Source: Dracaena cambodiana
Taxonomy: Eukaryota > Streptophyta > Magnoliopsida > Asparagales > Asparagaceae
Assembly: GCA_036321105.1 (NCBI GenBank)
Contig: JAYEPQ010000019.1
Coordinates: 6,116,886-6,180,885 of the forward strand
Reading direction: 5' to 3'
Length of the DNA stretch: 64,000 bases
Numbering within the stretch: position 1 is the stretch's first letter; the number at the start of each line of letters is the position of its first letter. The position numbers and the translations under genes are program-made. The notes beneath the pieces are model-generated. The model searched no databases, was not told the DNA's origin, and saw only the letters and a list, made by a program, of their open reading frames with translations. This document shows, piece by piece, positions 45,860 through 58,355 of the stretch.

Positions 45860-46640
45860 ATGGCAGAAGGTTGTTCGTCTAAACTGGCTAAGGTTATTGT
45901 GACTAATGTAAAATTCGAAATTGAGATGTTTGATGGCAGCAACAACTTTGGTATGTGGTAGTGCGAAGTCTAGGATATTCTTTATCAGTAAGAGTTGGAT
46001 GTTGCTCTGGAAGACAAGAAACCAGAGAAGATGACCGATAAAGAATGTTAAAAAATCAATCGCCAAGTATGTTGTACCATTCGACCTTGTCTTACAATGG
46101 AACAGAAGTATCTTTTCATGAGAGAGACATCTGCAAGTAAAATATGGAATGAGTTGGAGAACAAGTTTATGAAAAAGAGCAGCGAGAATCAGCTCTATTT
46201 GAAGAAGAAATTGTTTCGCTTCCAGTATCAACCAGGTACATTTATGAACGATCACATTACTGCTTTTAATAAATTATAGCAGATTTGTTAAATTTGGATG
46301 TGATTGTTGAAGATGATGATCAGGCTTTATTATTGTTGGCTTCTCTTCCTGATTAGTATAATCACCTTATCACTACTCTCCTTCGTGGTAAGAATAAGGT
46401 GATTTTTGATGAGCTATACAATGCATTGTACAATTCTGAGATCAAAAAAAAGATCAAAAAGAGTATGGGTATAATACAGTTAAGGCGTGTACTGCCAGAG
46501 GCTGATCTCAGAGTCATAAATCCAATCAGAGAGGCAGATCCCAATCAAGAGGCAGACATGATAAAGATGAATGTGATTTTTGTCATAAAAAAGGTATTGA
46601 AAGAAAAATTGTCCAAAGTTGAAGAAAAAAGATAAGAGTA
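45860..46640 (+). pseudogene. E5 gag
   Basis: ATG at 45860 opens MAEGCSSKLAKVIV and FEIEMFDGSNNFGMW, the start of copia gag. SASKIWNELENKFMKKS and LYLKKKLFRFQYQPG are the UBN2-type gag core. A zinc-knuckle start (CDFCHKKG) is visible near 46570. It is interrupted by stops at about 45959, 46048, 46277 and 46354 and by a frameshift. Confidence 0.85.
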
Positions 46641-46659
46641 AGGCTGATTCTAATGCATG

Positions 46660-47073
46660 TGTTGCCACGTATGAAGATGAAGACTCAGATATGCATTGGT
46701 TGGTCTATCTTTAATTTCTCATTCTGATGAGTGGATCTTGGATTCTGAATGCACCTATCATATGTGTCCTCACAATGAGTTGTTTATCAATTTTAAAGAG
46801 TTTGATGGAAGAGTTATTTTTATGGGCAACGACAGCTCTTGCAAGACAACTGGGATAGGTTCAATCCGTTTAAAAAATCATGATGGATCAACCAGAGTTT
46901 TGACAGATGTTCGGTATATACCGGATTTGAAAAAGAATCTCATCTGTTTGGGAGAGTTAGAAGCAAAAGATTTCGCTATATCTATTCGAGATGGAGTTCT
47001 CAGAGTCACTTCACGTGAAAAAATAACTTATACTATTTTCAGGGTAGTACAGTTATTGGATCAGCAGTTATAG
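46660..47073 (+). pseudogene. E5 protease
   Basis: WILDSECTYHMCP is the copia protease active site with the Gly of the D-(S/T)-G triad replaced by Glu. VRYIPDLKKNLICLG is the typical downstream motif. The frame ends at a stop at 47071-47073. Confidence 0.82.
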
Positions 47074-48000
47074 TCTCTGAAGAGGATACAGATGTAGAAA
47101 TAACTATATTATTGCACATGCGACTTGGTCATGTAGGTATGGGAATTTTACAGAATTTAGTAAAGAAAGACTTACTAAAAGGTGCAAAAACCTGTAAATT
47201 AGATTTTTGTCAGCATTGTATCATGGGAAAAAAGATAAGAGTAAAGTTTGACACTGCTATCCATAATACTGAAGGAATTTTGGACTATATTCACTCTGAT
47301 ATTTGGGGTCATACTAGAACACCTTCTTTGGGAGGTATGCATTACTTTGTTACTTTTGTTGATGATTACTTTAGAAGAGTTTAGGTGTATCTGATGAAAG
47401 CTATAGATGAAGTGTTGGGAATTTTTCTGTAATGGAAAAAAATGATTGAGACTCAGACAGGCAGAAGATAAAAAATTTTAGATCAGATAACAGTGGTGAG
47501 TATAAAAGTGATCCGTTTCTGAAAGTTTGCCAAGATGAAAGTATTGTTCGACACTTCACCAATACAGATTCAGCACAGCAAAATGGGGTAGTAGAACGCA
47601 TGAACAGGATTTTGCTGGAGAAGGTTCAATGTATATTGCTTAATGTTGGGTTAAGTAAGGGATTTTGGTCTGAAGGAGTGACTTATGCATGTCATCTTAT
47701 TAATCTATTACAAGCTGCGATTGAAGGCAAGACACCGAATGAGATATGTTCTGGAAAAGCTGTTTATGATTATGATTTCTTACATGTGTTTGGTTCCACT
47801 GCTTATTATCATGTAAAGGAGTCTAAGTTAGATCCAAGAGCCAAAAAATCATTGTTCATGCGAATAAGCTCGGGTGTGAAAGGATATCGCCTTTGGTGTC
47901 CAAATTTGAAGAAAATCATTTTTAGCAGGGATGTTATTTTTGATGAATCTGCCATGTTGAAAAAGGTAACACTTAGTAATTCTGAAAAAGAGAAGAAGAC
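47074..48000 (+). pseudogene. E5 integrase
   Basis: The zinc finger HMRLGHVG ... CQHCIMGK is followed by the core with Asp in IHSDIWG, Asp in FRSDNSGEY and Glu in QQNGVVERMNR. Then come FWSEGVTYACHLIN and the conserved VFGSTAYYHV. Stops near 47384 and 47431 and a frameshift interrupt it. Confidence 0.87.
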
Positions 48001-49093
48001 CAGTAATATTCAGCAGCAAGTGAAGAGTGCTTCGCAACAGGTGGAGTTTGAAAAATCCAGAGTTGACCCAGTTTATAATGACAGTCCAGTGACAGAAAAG
48101 GATGTCGAAGAAAAAGAGGAAGAGATTTTAACTCAAGAACCTCCACAGCAATCAAGCTCAATTGCACATGACAGACCACATCGAAAAATTAAGAAACCTG
48201 CTCGTTTCCTTGATACAATGGTGGCCTATGCACTTCTAGTTATAGATGATGTTCTTTCCACCTATAGAGAAGCAATTAGAAGTTCGGAAGATAAGAAGTG
48301 GAGGAGAACAATGGATGAAAAAATGCAGTCTCTTCAGAAGAATCAAACTTGGGAGTTAGCTCAACTACCTAAAAATAAGAAGGCAATTGGGTGTAAATGG
48401 GTATTTAAAAAGAAAGAAAGATTTTCTGACAAAAATGATCTCCACTATAAGACAAGATTAGTGGCAATAGTTTATGCTCAGAAATAAGGAGTTGATTATA
48501 ATGATATATTTTCTCCAGTCGTTAAACATTCTTTCATTCGAATTATGTTAGCCTTAGTAGTACAGTTTGATTTGGAACTAGTTCAACTTGATGTGAAAAC
48601 TGCATTTTTACACGGTGATTTGGAAGAGAAAATCTATATGACTCAGCTAGATTGATTCAAACTTGCTGAAAAAAATTGGATTTGTAAATTGAATAAATCG
48701 TTGTACGGATTGAAACAATCTCCAAGACAGTGGTACAAGCGATTTGATTAGTTTATGATAAGTTTAAAGTACACTAGAAGTAAATTTGATCACTGTGTAT
48801 ATTTTCGCAAGCTACATGATGAGTCATTCATTTATCTACTCTTGTATGTGGATGATATGTTAATACCTTTAAAGAGCCAAGAAGAGATTGAAATGTTGAA
48901 AGGTCAGTTAAATCATGAGTTTGAAATGAAAGATTTGGGTCAAGCTAAAAGGATTCTCGGCATGGAGATAAGAAGAGATCGAAAGGGAGGCAAAGTTTGT
49001 TTATCTCAGAAACAATATCTGAAAAAGATGTTACAGCATTTTGGCATGACAGAAAAATCAAAACATGTGAGTATCCCACTTACTTCTCTTTAA
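48001..49093 (+). pseudogene. E5 reverse transcriptase
   Basis: It has RRTMDEKMQSLQKNQTWEL, GCKWVFKKK, QLDVKTAFLHGDL, LNKSLYGLKQSPRQW and the YVDDM catalytic box at 48845-48859, which is intact. Stops occur at about 48487, 48654 and 48750. Confidence 0.9.
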
Positions 49094-49819
49094 GTTAAGT
49101 GCAGGTTTATCTCTTAGTACAGATGAGGAATGTGAATATATGTCGAAGATTCCTTATTCAAATGCAGTTGGTAGCTTAATGTACACTATGGTGTGTACGA
49201 GAACTGATATTTCACAGGCAGTTGGCGCTGTGAGCAGGTATATGCACAATTCTGGAAAAGAACATTGGCAGGCTGTGAAATGGATTTTACGATATCTTCT
49301 AAACATCGTAAATGTTAGTTTGGTATTTAAGCATGATGATACTCTTGGTCAGTGTGTGGTTGGATATATTGGTTCTGACTACGCAGGTGATTTGGATAAA
49401 TGTCGATCAACTACTGATTATTTATTTACTCTTGCTAAAATACCAGTGAGTTGGAAGTCTATTTTGCAGTCCATGGTTGCTCTGTTTACAATAGAAGCAT
49501 AATATATGGTAGTTACAGAGGCTGTAAAGAAGGCAATTTGGCCACAGGTGTTGCTTGAAGACTTGGGGATTATTTAGAAACAGGTTACTGTGTATTTGAC
49601 AATCAGAGTGCAATTCACTTGGCAAAAAACCAAGTCTATCATGCACGGACAAAGCATATCGATGTTAGATATCATTTTGTGCGGGAAATTATTGAAGATG
49701 AGAAGATACTACTTTATAAAATTGGAATTGCAGATAATCCCGCTGATATGATGACCAAGGTGATGATTTCGACCAAATTCAAGTATTGTTTGGATTTGGT
49801 TAATATTTTTGCAGTTTGA
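49094..49819 (+). pseudogene. E5 RNase H
   Basis: A one-base frameshift after TSL leads to YSNAVGSLMYTMVCTRTDI and GYIGSDYAGDLDKCRSTT (catalytic Asp), then VYFDNQSAIHLAKN and HARTKHIDVRYHFVRE. The copia polyprotein ends with TGA at 49817-49819. Stops are present near 49500 and 49576. Confidence 0.88.
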
Positions 49820-49873
49820 AAATCTTAATTTGGAGACGCTGACGATGTGAGCCTTATTTGCCAAGGTGGAGAT

Positions 49874-50307
49874 TGTTGAATTTTGGGTGTGGCTCTTTTA
49901 ATCCCACATCGGCTGGGCGCTAAAGGGACACCATTCATGGGTTCTATAAATAGGATTTTGTGTCTTTGGTTTTGAGTATCCCAAAAATAATTAGTTGTTA
50001 TATAAAACTGTTCTGAGAAAACAGGTTTTATTTTGGGAAGTTTTCAAATCTGAAAAATTTCAAGTTGTAATTTTAGATTTTTGGGTTTTGAAAAATATTC
50101 TCCTATTCTTGGGAAACTTTCCAATTTGTTAGAGATTTTTGTAATTTGAAAATTTGGTGATAATGGATTGATCGTTGGCGTCCGAGAACGTAGGTAATAT
50201 TTACCGAATCTCATTAAATTTTGTATCATCTCTTATTTTGCATTAGTTCTTGTGTGGCATTATTTTGCGTACCTATTTGTGTGGGTAAGATATATGTTTT
50301 TGCAACA
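49874..50307 (+). repeat. E5 3' LTR
   Basis: It starts TGTTGAATTTTGGG after the purine-rich GCCAAGGTGGAGAT and ends TTTTGCAACA. Confidence 0.92.
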
Positions 50308-50941
50308 ATGACAGCGACATCCAATGCTCACTTGCATGTACTTTGCATTAGTCTGGCTAAGTGCCTTCGTATTCGATTTACACATGGACATGTCAGAGGG
50401 GGAAAGAATCTAGGCTAGGATCCAAGTGAGTAAAACTTTCCCCGGGCTAGGATCCAAATGAGTAAGAGGAACCGTGGGCTAGCTGTTATTATGATTGCAA
50501 CTATTTGCTAGAATATTTGGAAGGAAAGGAACGAGAGAATTTTCGAATACACATCACATATTGTTGATAGCTATGTATTCAGAACTTATACTAATGTGTT
50601 ATTCTGAACAGGTCAGCTCTCAGACAGACAATAACTATGTATTTCAAATAATGATATCAACTATCTTGAGGATTGCAGCCTAAGATTGGAGGAGAGAGTT
50701 TAGGATGACCGCCAACAAGACGAGTGATTTGAATATTGGCTCAGTATTTTTCTTTCCGTGTGTTATTATAGGCTTGATAGTGTTGTAAAGGCATAAGCCC
50801 AAGACGCTTAGGAGGGTTACTGTAGGGTTTAATACTTGTTTTATCTAGGTTTATTTAGTTTGCCTTGTATTCTTGTTCTATTAACTATTCTTAATATAAC
50901 ATAGAAGGTATTAGTATGCCGTTTTTTCTTCAAAAAAAAAT
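50308..50941 (+). mobile_element. L1-type LINE 3' part, right piece with poly(A)
   Basis: It continues the LINE interrupted by E5. MIATICxNIWKERNERIF near 50490-50540 is the motif after the zinc-binding domain, followed by an untranslated tail and an A-run at about 50932-50941. It resembles the LINE end at 2389-3302 but is a different copy. Confidence 0.72.
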
Positions 50942-53900
50942 AATAATAATAAATAACAAAAAAATAAAACAAAACAAAAGAAGGAAAGATTTGATATATG
51001 ACAAAGCTGTCAAACAGTTATGAAGTACTGAATCAGAATTCTCTGTGTACCTATTTACACAAAGGACCTGCAGGAGAAATAACATGAGATAGAATGATGT
51101 CTCCATCTGAGCTTGTATCTTTTCTTTAATTTAGTTTTATGACTTTTTCTTTGCCTGTTGGGTTGTTCACTTGTCTTTTTTTTTGTGGTCATGCTTCATC
51201 CATGAGAGGGACCTCATGAGTGTGAAACCTTGCATGCATGGGCTCGATCCTCTTCTCCTTTGACATCTCATGATGAGAACCAGTGGATCCTCTAAAGGCA
51301 AAGGAAAGCATCAAGCCCACAAATGTAGCTAGACACCCTTTTGCTATCATTTGTGATCATATTTGGCCAAGCTTTTACATTAGAAAGTGTGAACAACATA
51401 GAGACATTATATACCCCACAAATGGGTTGTTCTGCATGCCTTTGGAGACGGGACTGGACCAAGGCAGAATGATGGAGCTGGGGAAACAAGCTTCTATTAC
51501 CTCACATGATACGAGGCTTCGTGTTCGGGCACCTCGTCATTAGGAATGTGAGTGGACAGATCTAATGGCCAATTTGTAGCCCATCATATTCAAAAGAAAA
51601 ATGAAATCTTTATTTTTAATTCAAGATTTTGAATAGAATGAATCAAATATTGATATTTGGATCTCTTCTCATATTCTCATTCCTACTCATCTTCAGTAAC
51701 CTATTTGGTCGATCCGATGAATAGATGTCATTAGTGAAGGATAAGATCCTTGCATTATGCAATTTGATTATCATCGGTCTATTATCATCAATTGCGTGAT
51801 GATCGTTCATCAATTGCTCGCTAAATGTAGGAGAGTAAATGGGTGGAGCATATCTAATATTGGATTCACATATTTTATTTTTAGCATGCACATAAGAAGA
51901 TGCAAGTATGCTTAAGATTTACCTAATGGAAAGAACTCTAATTACATTCAAAATCAAACATAATATAGTTATTCAATAATGTAAGACTATCTACCTCTTA
52001 AAAATTTAGAAAAAGGTAATAAATAAATTATAGTCCTCTTCATAGTGAGCCTCACCTTTGGCAATGAGTCACTAACCAATTAGCCTGTTTTTAACTCTAT
52101 ATTTTTTTATTCTAAGTTCCAACATTATGAATTATGAATTTATTTATTTTTTTTGTATTTCAGAGAGAGGAGTGACTTAAGAAACCAGTGGATAAATTCA
52201 GGAACTCACCAAGGAGTCAAAAACATTCAAACGACACATTCCCACTTCTATCCCAATGAATTAATTAAAACTTCCATATTTAGCCAAGCAAACAGTACAG
52301 CTTGACTGCTTGAGCCGCCCATTTTTTCCAACCTAAAATGGTAATGAAAAAGCAAAAAAAAAAAAAAAAAAAAAACATTTTTAAATGAAAACGTCAGCCT
52401 CGGATGGAGATGGCGTCATGCTCACTTCTAGCCGAAAGCGACCTTCTCTTTTTTTTTTTTTGCTTGAGAAAACATATCTATTTTTTTTTTTTTTTGCATT
52501 TTTGGATAAATTTAGATAAAATGGTAAGAAAAGAATGGGCTGGAGAGTACAGTAATGATTAAAGTGGAGGAGAAAAGAGAAGACAGAGGCCCCAATCAGC
52601 AGACCAACAGACAACACCTCCCTCTAGCAGCTGACATACATACATAATTCCAACAAGTCTCCTCTTCGCAACTCCCATCACATCATGAAATGTTCGTTTA
52701 ATTATATTCAGATTTTTTGTAATATAAAAGATATATAATTTATTATTTTTAAAATTTAAAATTCTTATTTAGATCTCCTAAACTATTTAAGTCATTGTAT
52801 TTTCATAGGTCAAAGTGAGAATTTTAAATTTTAAAGTTATAAATTGTATACTCCCATATTATAAGGGTCTGAATATAATTAAATAAGATTAATTACACAC
52901 ACAAACTATCATTTTATACCTTTCTTGGATTTGATTAACCTAAATTTAATTATAATTTAATTCAGATATGTGAGACTCACAAAAAATATATTATAAATAA
53001 ACAGAAAGTATCATTAGAGATGATTCAAGCAAATCCAGTTTTCCTAACTTCCGAGTTGTCATCACTCTCTATCCTGCCGTTCTAGGCCCGAATCCGATAG
53101 AAGGAAGTTTTTCTTTTGAAGAAGAAGACTTGCTCGAAAAGAAAGAGAGATCATTAACTTGGAAAACCTCATTCTGAATAATTAAAATAATTACAAGTCT
53201 CCCATTCGTAACAACATGGGTCCCACAAAAATGGGAATAGCAGGCAATTTTGGAATTACTATTATATATATATGCAAAGTTAAATTAAAATAAATAATAA
53301 AATGGGAGTCACGCTTTATTCTCGTGGGGTGGCTGCAGCAGGCAGCCCTCAGCATGTCTTCTGTTTCCTTAAAATTCGTGCGACGAAGAGAAGCGGATGG
53401 TTGGTCCCAACAGGGCAAAAGCGAAAGGTCGGACCCAGAATAAATAATAAAGATGTCTTTTTTAATTTCCTTAAAATTCTCGTGACGAGGAGGCGATTAG
53501 TCTAATTAGTAAGTTGGGTCTCTAGTCTATTAGACCGCTTTGGGTCTTGGTTGTTGGACCCAACCCAAAGGCAAAAGACAGCCCCAGCTGCACATCGATT
53601 CAAGTGGTCCCCACCACATCGATTTTACGTAAAAACTTGCAAAAAAAAAAAGGGAAAAAAAAACAAAAAAAAAGAAGAAATAGTTAACTGCATAAATGGA
53701 TGTAGCGGCTTTTTTCCCAAAAAAAACTAATAAATTGATATAATGAGTTATTATACTGTAAAAATACTTGATTGTGTACTACAAGTTTATTAATTAGTAA
53801 AACCACAGTACCTAAGGCAGATATCCAAACAAGAAGATAGAGTTATTTAGGGGTCAAACTATTAAAACAGCTTGTCAGGAGTGCAACTAGGAAAAAATAT

Positions 53901-54660
53901 CTCTATGAGAGTGTAAGGGTGGAACCCGTGAGTCATAAAATATATCATGTCTTTGTTTTATAATTTCTTTGCAAATTTATAATATTATGATAGTAACATT
54001 GATATCTATTTCAATTGGTATATTAGTATAATAAAAAAGTTTAGAATCTATGTTTCTTTTTGATAATTTTGATGCAATTCCAAAAAGATGAGACAAGTAA
54101 GACATTATTTTTCTATCTAGGTGTGCACACCCGCATCCTACCTACAAAAAGGATGCAATTTTAAAAAGAGATCGACACACGAGTTTAAGTTTTGCTATTA
54201 TTTATTGAAGTTTAAAGTAAAAAAAAGAAGGAATATTATATTTAGCTTAAGAGAGCAGAGATATCGTTTTCAGATAATTATTTAGCCATTTATCTTCTTA
54301 TAATCACAATATTCACAATTAAAAATTAAAAGTCTAAGTGGGATTGAATTCTAAAATTGAAGATTTAGAAATAACATCCTTAAAAAAAAAAATTCAAAAA
54401 TTATATAATATTAAAAATACTATATCGTGTAAAATCACCGATAAAATGTATCACTAGATTATATCCCAATCTAGCTTTTTACCAAGGAGAATAAATATCT
54501 AGGAATAGAAGTTCAAACATGTGGATTGAGGAGGGGCTGACAAAGGCAACGAGGGTTCGCAATTTGACACGGTTTACCGTGCGCACGCAGCCCCCTGACT
54601 TTTGCCGGCTTTCCGCGGCGATTTGCTCCCAAGTGCCGCTTACCGTGCCGACACCATTTA
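50942..54660. other. AT-rich intergenic spacer
   Basis: No convincing gene. Low-complexity A-runs lie near 52355, 52450, 52485 and 53640. Open frames of 60-86 codons (for example 51283-51543 plus) have no family match or context. A short GC-rich stretch at 54540-54660 borders E6. Confidence 0.5.
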
Positions 54661-54661
54661 T

Positions 54662-54951
54662 TTCTAGAGGTGGGAGCCTCGCAGGCTAAATTTTATTTAT
54701 TTATTTATTTATTTTGCGGCTCTTTCCCTCTTGAGCCTCATGGACGCCTGTGAGGGTGGGAGCCTCGCGGGGGCTCGCGGGGCTCCTGCAAGGCTAAATT
54801 TTATTTTATTTTTATTTTTTAATTATTATTATTATTTTATTTAGATTTGGATTTGGATTTTGGATTCGGACTCGAACTCGGATTTTGGATTTGAACTTGT
54901 TTTTAGATTTTGATTCTGAATTTATTCGGGAATAATTTTTTTCGTTCTATA
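54662..54951 (-). repeat. E6 3' LTR, truncated
   Basis: It matches 61995-62304: GAGCCTCGCGGG, TTGCGGCTCTTTCCCTCTTGAG and a run of GGATTCGGACTCGGA words, ending ...CTATA beside the polypurine tract. The portion matching 61162-61990 is missing. Confidence 0.75.
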
Positions 54952-55049
54952 CGATCCCCTCCAAAGTTTTCAAAGTTTTGTTTCATCTGAAAATTTTGAA
55001 ATACTTTGGATTCTTCTTTTGAAATTGGTAGATGAGTTCAGAGAGATGG

Positions 55050-56450
55050 AACTTATTAAGAGTGCGAAAGTATCTTAACAAGCTGAGTGTTTTGAATATG
55101 ATGTGACTCGTTAGGATTGACAAATAGAACCGATGACTCGCCAGACTGACAGACAGTGTCGGTGATTATTTTCGAATTGAGCAGTGCCTGACCAACAGAT
55201 AGAGCCAGAATGATGAAATTAGAATCGAAAAACTTTGGGCAGAGGTGTACTATTAAACGTACCCATGAGGTTTTGGCAAAGGTGTCTAATTGCACATATC
55301 TGGGTTTTTGGCGAAGATGCCAAGATGACCGGGTCATGAACATCGGTTTCGACATAGGCGCCTAATTGCACATGTCTAGATAACTCGTCTGGGTGACAGA
55401 CAGAGCCGGTGATCGGATTAGGATCACAAAAGAAACTATTTTGTTGTAGTGTGTGACGATTTAAATCTAGTTGTCAGGGGAAAAATTTTAACATGACAGG
55501 TTTGATCATATGGGGTGACATGATTTAAATCTCGCTGTCAGATGAAGAGCTTAACTTGACATGTTTGGTTGTTTTTTATATGAGATGATTTGAATATCGC
55601 TGTCAAAAATAAGAGCTTCACTTAACAGATTTGCGAAATTTTTAGCAATTTCCAACTATCAACGGATTTGATATGCCTTTACCAATTGCCGTTTACATTG
55701 AGCTAGCCATTCTATTCCTCTTAGTATAATGAGTTGTCAAAAATGTTGTTTGGACTTAGATGCCAAACGTTCTTTCTTCCCTTTGCCTTAGTGGTTATGG
55801 ATTTATTGTGACAAAGTTTGTCATGGGATTTTTAGCAAACCCCTACCTATCAACGGATTTGAGGTGCCTTTACTAATCGTCACTTGTGTTGGGCTAGTCA
55901 TGTTATTTCTCTCAGCATGATGAATTGTTGAGGATTTTGTTTTCCTCTCCCCTTTCCTTATTGAAGTATTGGATGGTTAATGCTCTTACCTCAGCATGAA
56001 CAATTGGCGAGAAACTTGTTCTCTTCCCTTTACTTTCAAAACATTAGGTGATTCATGCTTTTTACCTCAGTATGACGGGTTGTCGAGGGTTTGAATTCCT
56101 CCCCTTTACTTTTGAAGTATTGAGTTATAACTTATCCTTATAGGATAATATTATGATAAAGTTGTCATAATATTTTTAGCAAATCGCTAACTATCAAAGG
56201 ATTTGAGATGTCTTTATCAATCGCCTTTTGCGTTGGGCTAGCCATGCTATTCTGCTCAGCATGGTGAGTTATCGAAGGTTTTGTTTGGATTTAAATGCCA
56301 AACGTTCCTTCTCCCCCTTCACCTTAGTAGCTATGGGGTCATTTCTACCCCTAGTAAAATGGGGCTGGCGAGAAATTTTCGATTTCTCCTCCCATTGCTT
56401 TTGACAGAATTAGGCGGTTGATTCATTATCCTTCCCTTCTTTTTTTTAGG
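55050..56450 (-). other. E6 3' noncoding region with repeated units
   Basis: At 55050-55450 there are degenerate copies of the E2 minisatellite (GCGCCTAATTGCACATGTCT). Three copies of the unit around TTTTTAGCAAA...CTATCAACGGATTTGA...GGGCTAGCCATG lie near 55640, 55830 and 56180 (one copy in E2). Confidence 0.65.
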
Positions 56451-56459
56451 ATGGTTAGA

Positions 56460-56740
56460 TGTAGTATTTTTTCAAGAATTTACCATTGGTAGACATCATT
56501 ATCCTGTCACCGTCTTGATTGATCAGATGATAGGCTCCGTTCGAGTAGACAGTTTATACTATAAAAAATCCTTTCCACTTATGTTCGAATTTTTCCTTAA
56601 TTTTGTGGGTCATGATCATTGGTTTTTTGACAACAAAGACCAAGTCTGCTTGTTTGAAAGTTTTTTGTTTAACTTTCTTGTTAAACGCTCTCGAGAATTG
56701 CGCTTGATACAACTCGATTTGTTATTGCACGTTCAGAATG
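56460..56740 (-). pseudogene. E6 pol C-terminal remnant
   Basis: On the minus strand it reads QQIELYQAQFSRAFNKK, TFKQADLVFVVKKPMIMTH, AYHLINQDGDRIMMS and NGKFLKK, aligning with the ends of E1 and E2 pol. The codon after TFK is CAA (Gln) here, where E1 and E2 have TAA. One stop lies within VETVYS. Confidence 0.8.
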
Positions 56741-58340
56741 CAAACTTAGCCCTATAACCTTGGGTTTAGCCCTACATTTTAAGCTGGCATAGCCTCACGA
56801 CTATGCGAGTATAACTTAATGATCTACGCGGGGTTGGAATTGTGTGCAGCTTTAGCCTTGCACACTGAGTTAGATTCATGTACTACTTAGCCTTGCACAC
56901 TGACTTATATTCACATTTAGGTGCGAGTGTAACTTCGCATTCGATGCAGGCGTAGCATTGTGCTTGAGTTACTTTACACAAGCTTAGCTTCGCATCTTGA
57001 TCCCTTTACGCGTGCTTAAGTGCAAGGTTTACTAGATGTAGGTCCCACCCACTATGTGGGTCTTATTTGATTGGTTATAACTCATTGTAAGTCAATAATC
57101 ACCTTCGTCTTCATCGGATATTATGCAAGGCTGCTAGTTGGCCAGGCGCCTTAAGTCTCTTACGCAGAATTTGACTTTCTGTCTTTTGAAGTTTATGCGG
57201 GGCTGAGAGTTAGCTTCGCACTTTGGCCGTGAGCATAGCCTCTCATTTAGATGACTTTATGCTGGTTTGGCATCACATTGTATGCGAAGTTAGCTTTTCC
57301 TTGCATACAAAGTTTATTGGTGTTGGTCGCACCTCCTGTGTGGGTCACATTTGAATGGCCATTGAAATTTAATTGACCGCCTTCTTCTTTTTAAAGTTTA
57401 TGAGAGGCTAAGAGTTAGTTTCGCATTTTGGATTTCTTCGCACTTCGGATTTACCTCGCGCGTTGTGTCTATCGCAAGCTACCTTATCTTTGCGTATTGT
57501 GAGTTTTATTTCTGGCTACAATTTTGCCTTGTATTATGCATCTCTTTCAATAATAAAATTATCAAGACCGAGGTTAGGCTCGCCATGCGAGACGAAAATT
57601 GGGCTTGCCGCACGATGTATTAGACTGGGCTCGACACGGGAGGCGGAGGCTGGGGTCGCCACGGAGGCAGAGGCTGGACTCACCTCGTGTATGTGTTATC
57701 CTCGAGTTTCAACTGTTTTATGCAGGATTGCAAATTAGCCTCGCATTTTGAAACTTTTATACTTTTGAATGAGTCCTACACGCTGGCTTTGCTTTGCATA
57801 GTTTTGTGCTGTTCGCAGGTATTAGCCTTGCATTTTTTACGTTGGCTTCATAAATATCCTTGTTTGGTTGGATGTGGGTCCCACCCCGTGCATGGGACTT
57901 GTTTAGCTGTCCATGAAATTCGTCATATGGTAATAGATTATTTTTTCTCTGTAATAGACTACGCGGACCTTAACCTCACATTTCTGTTCACTTTTGTACT
58001 CTGGATGAGTTCTGAATGCTGGTTTAGCCTCGCGCACTAGTACAACTATGCATGCTGATTTAGTCTCGATCTAGCCTCACGCTTGGATGACTTTACACTC
58101 GTTTAGTCTCGAGTTCTCTTCATGCCTTGGATGATTTTACGCTGGCTTAGCGTCACGTTGTATGCGGGCTTAGCCACACGTTCTTGCTTCAGGCTGTTTG
58201 ACTTTCATACTCTTAACCCTAGTATGATAGGGTTAGCGAGAGTTTTACTCACTTTCTATTGCCTTGGTAGCATTGGTCAACAAAAATTCGTACTTCGTTT
58301 TTTTTGGTTTTTTTTCTTTTTTCTTTTTTTTGGTTTTTTT
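56741..58340. other. E6 noncoding segment replacing most of pol
   Basis: It is dominated by words such as TTAGCCTTGCACACTG, TAGCCTCGCG, TGCGAGGCTA and GTGGGTCCCACC, with one copy of the ATGATAGGGTTAGCGAGAG unit near 58230. It lies exactly between the gag and integrase remnants. No coding potential was seen. Confidence 0.6.
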
Positions 58341-58355
58341 AATAATTTATGACAG

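Larger units (their letters stand above)
45380..50307 (+). mobile_element. E5: degenerate Ty1/copia retrotransposon (4.93 kb)
   Basis: LTRs of 435 and 434 bp (TGTTGAATTTTGGG ... TTGCAACA) carry the common CCACATCGG word. A primer site TGGTATCAGAGT lies after the 5' LTR and a purine-rich AAGGTGGAGAT before the 3' LTR. The coding order gag, protease, integrase, RT, RNase H is diagnostic of Ty1/copia. Flanks AGGGC and ATGAC are only a 3/5 match, so the target duplication has decayed. Many stops make it inactive. Confidence 0.93.

Noticed and set aside
51283..53505. Possible small genes in the 51-53.5 kb spacer
   Set aside because: Frames are short (60-86 codons), without family resemblance, and embedded in AT-rich DNA. 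They were left as spacer.
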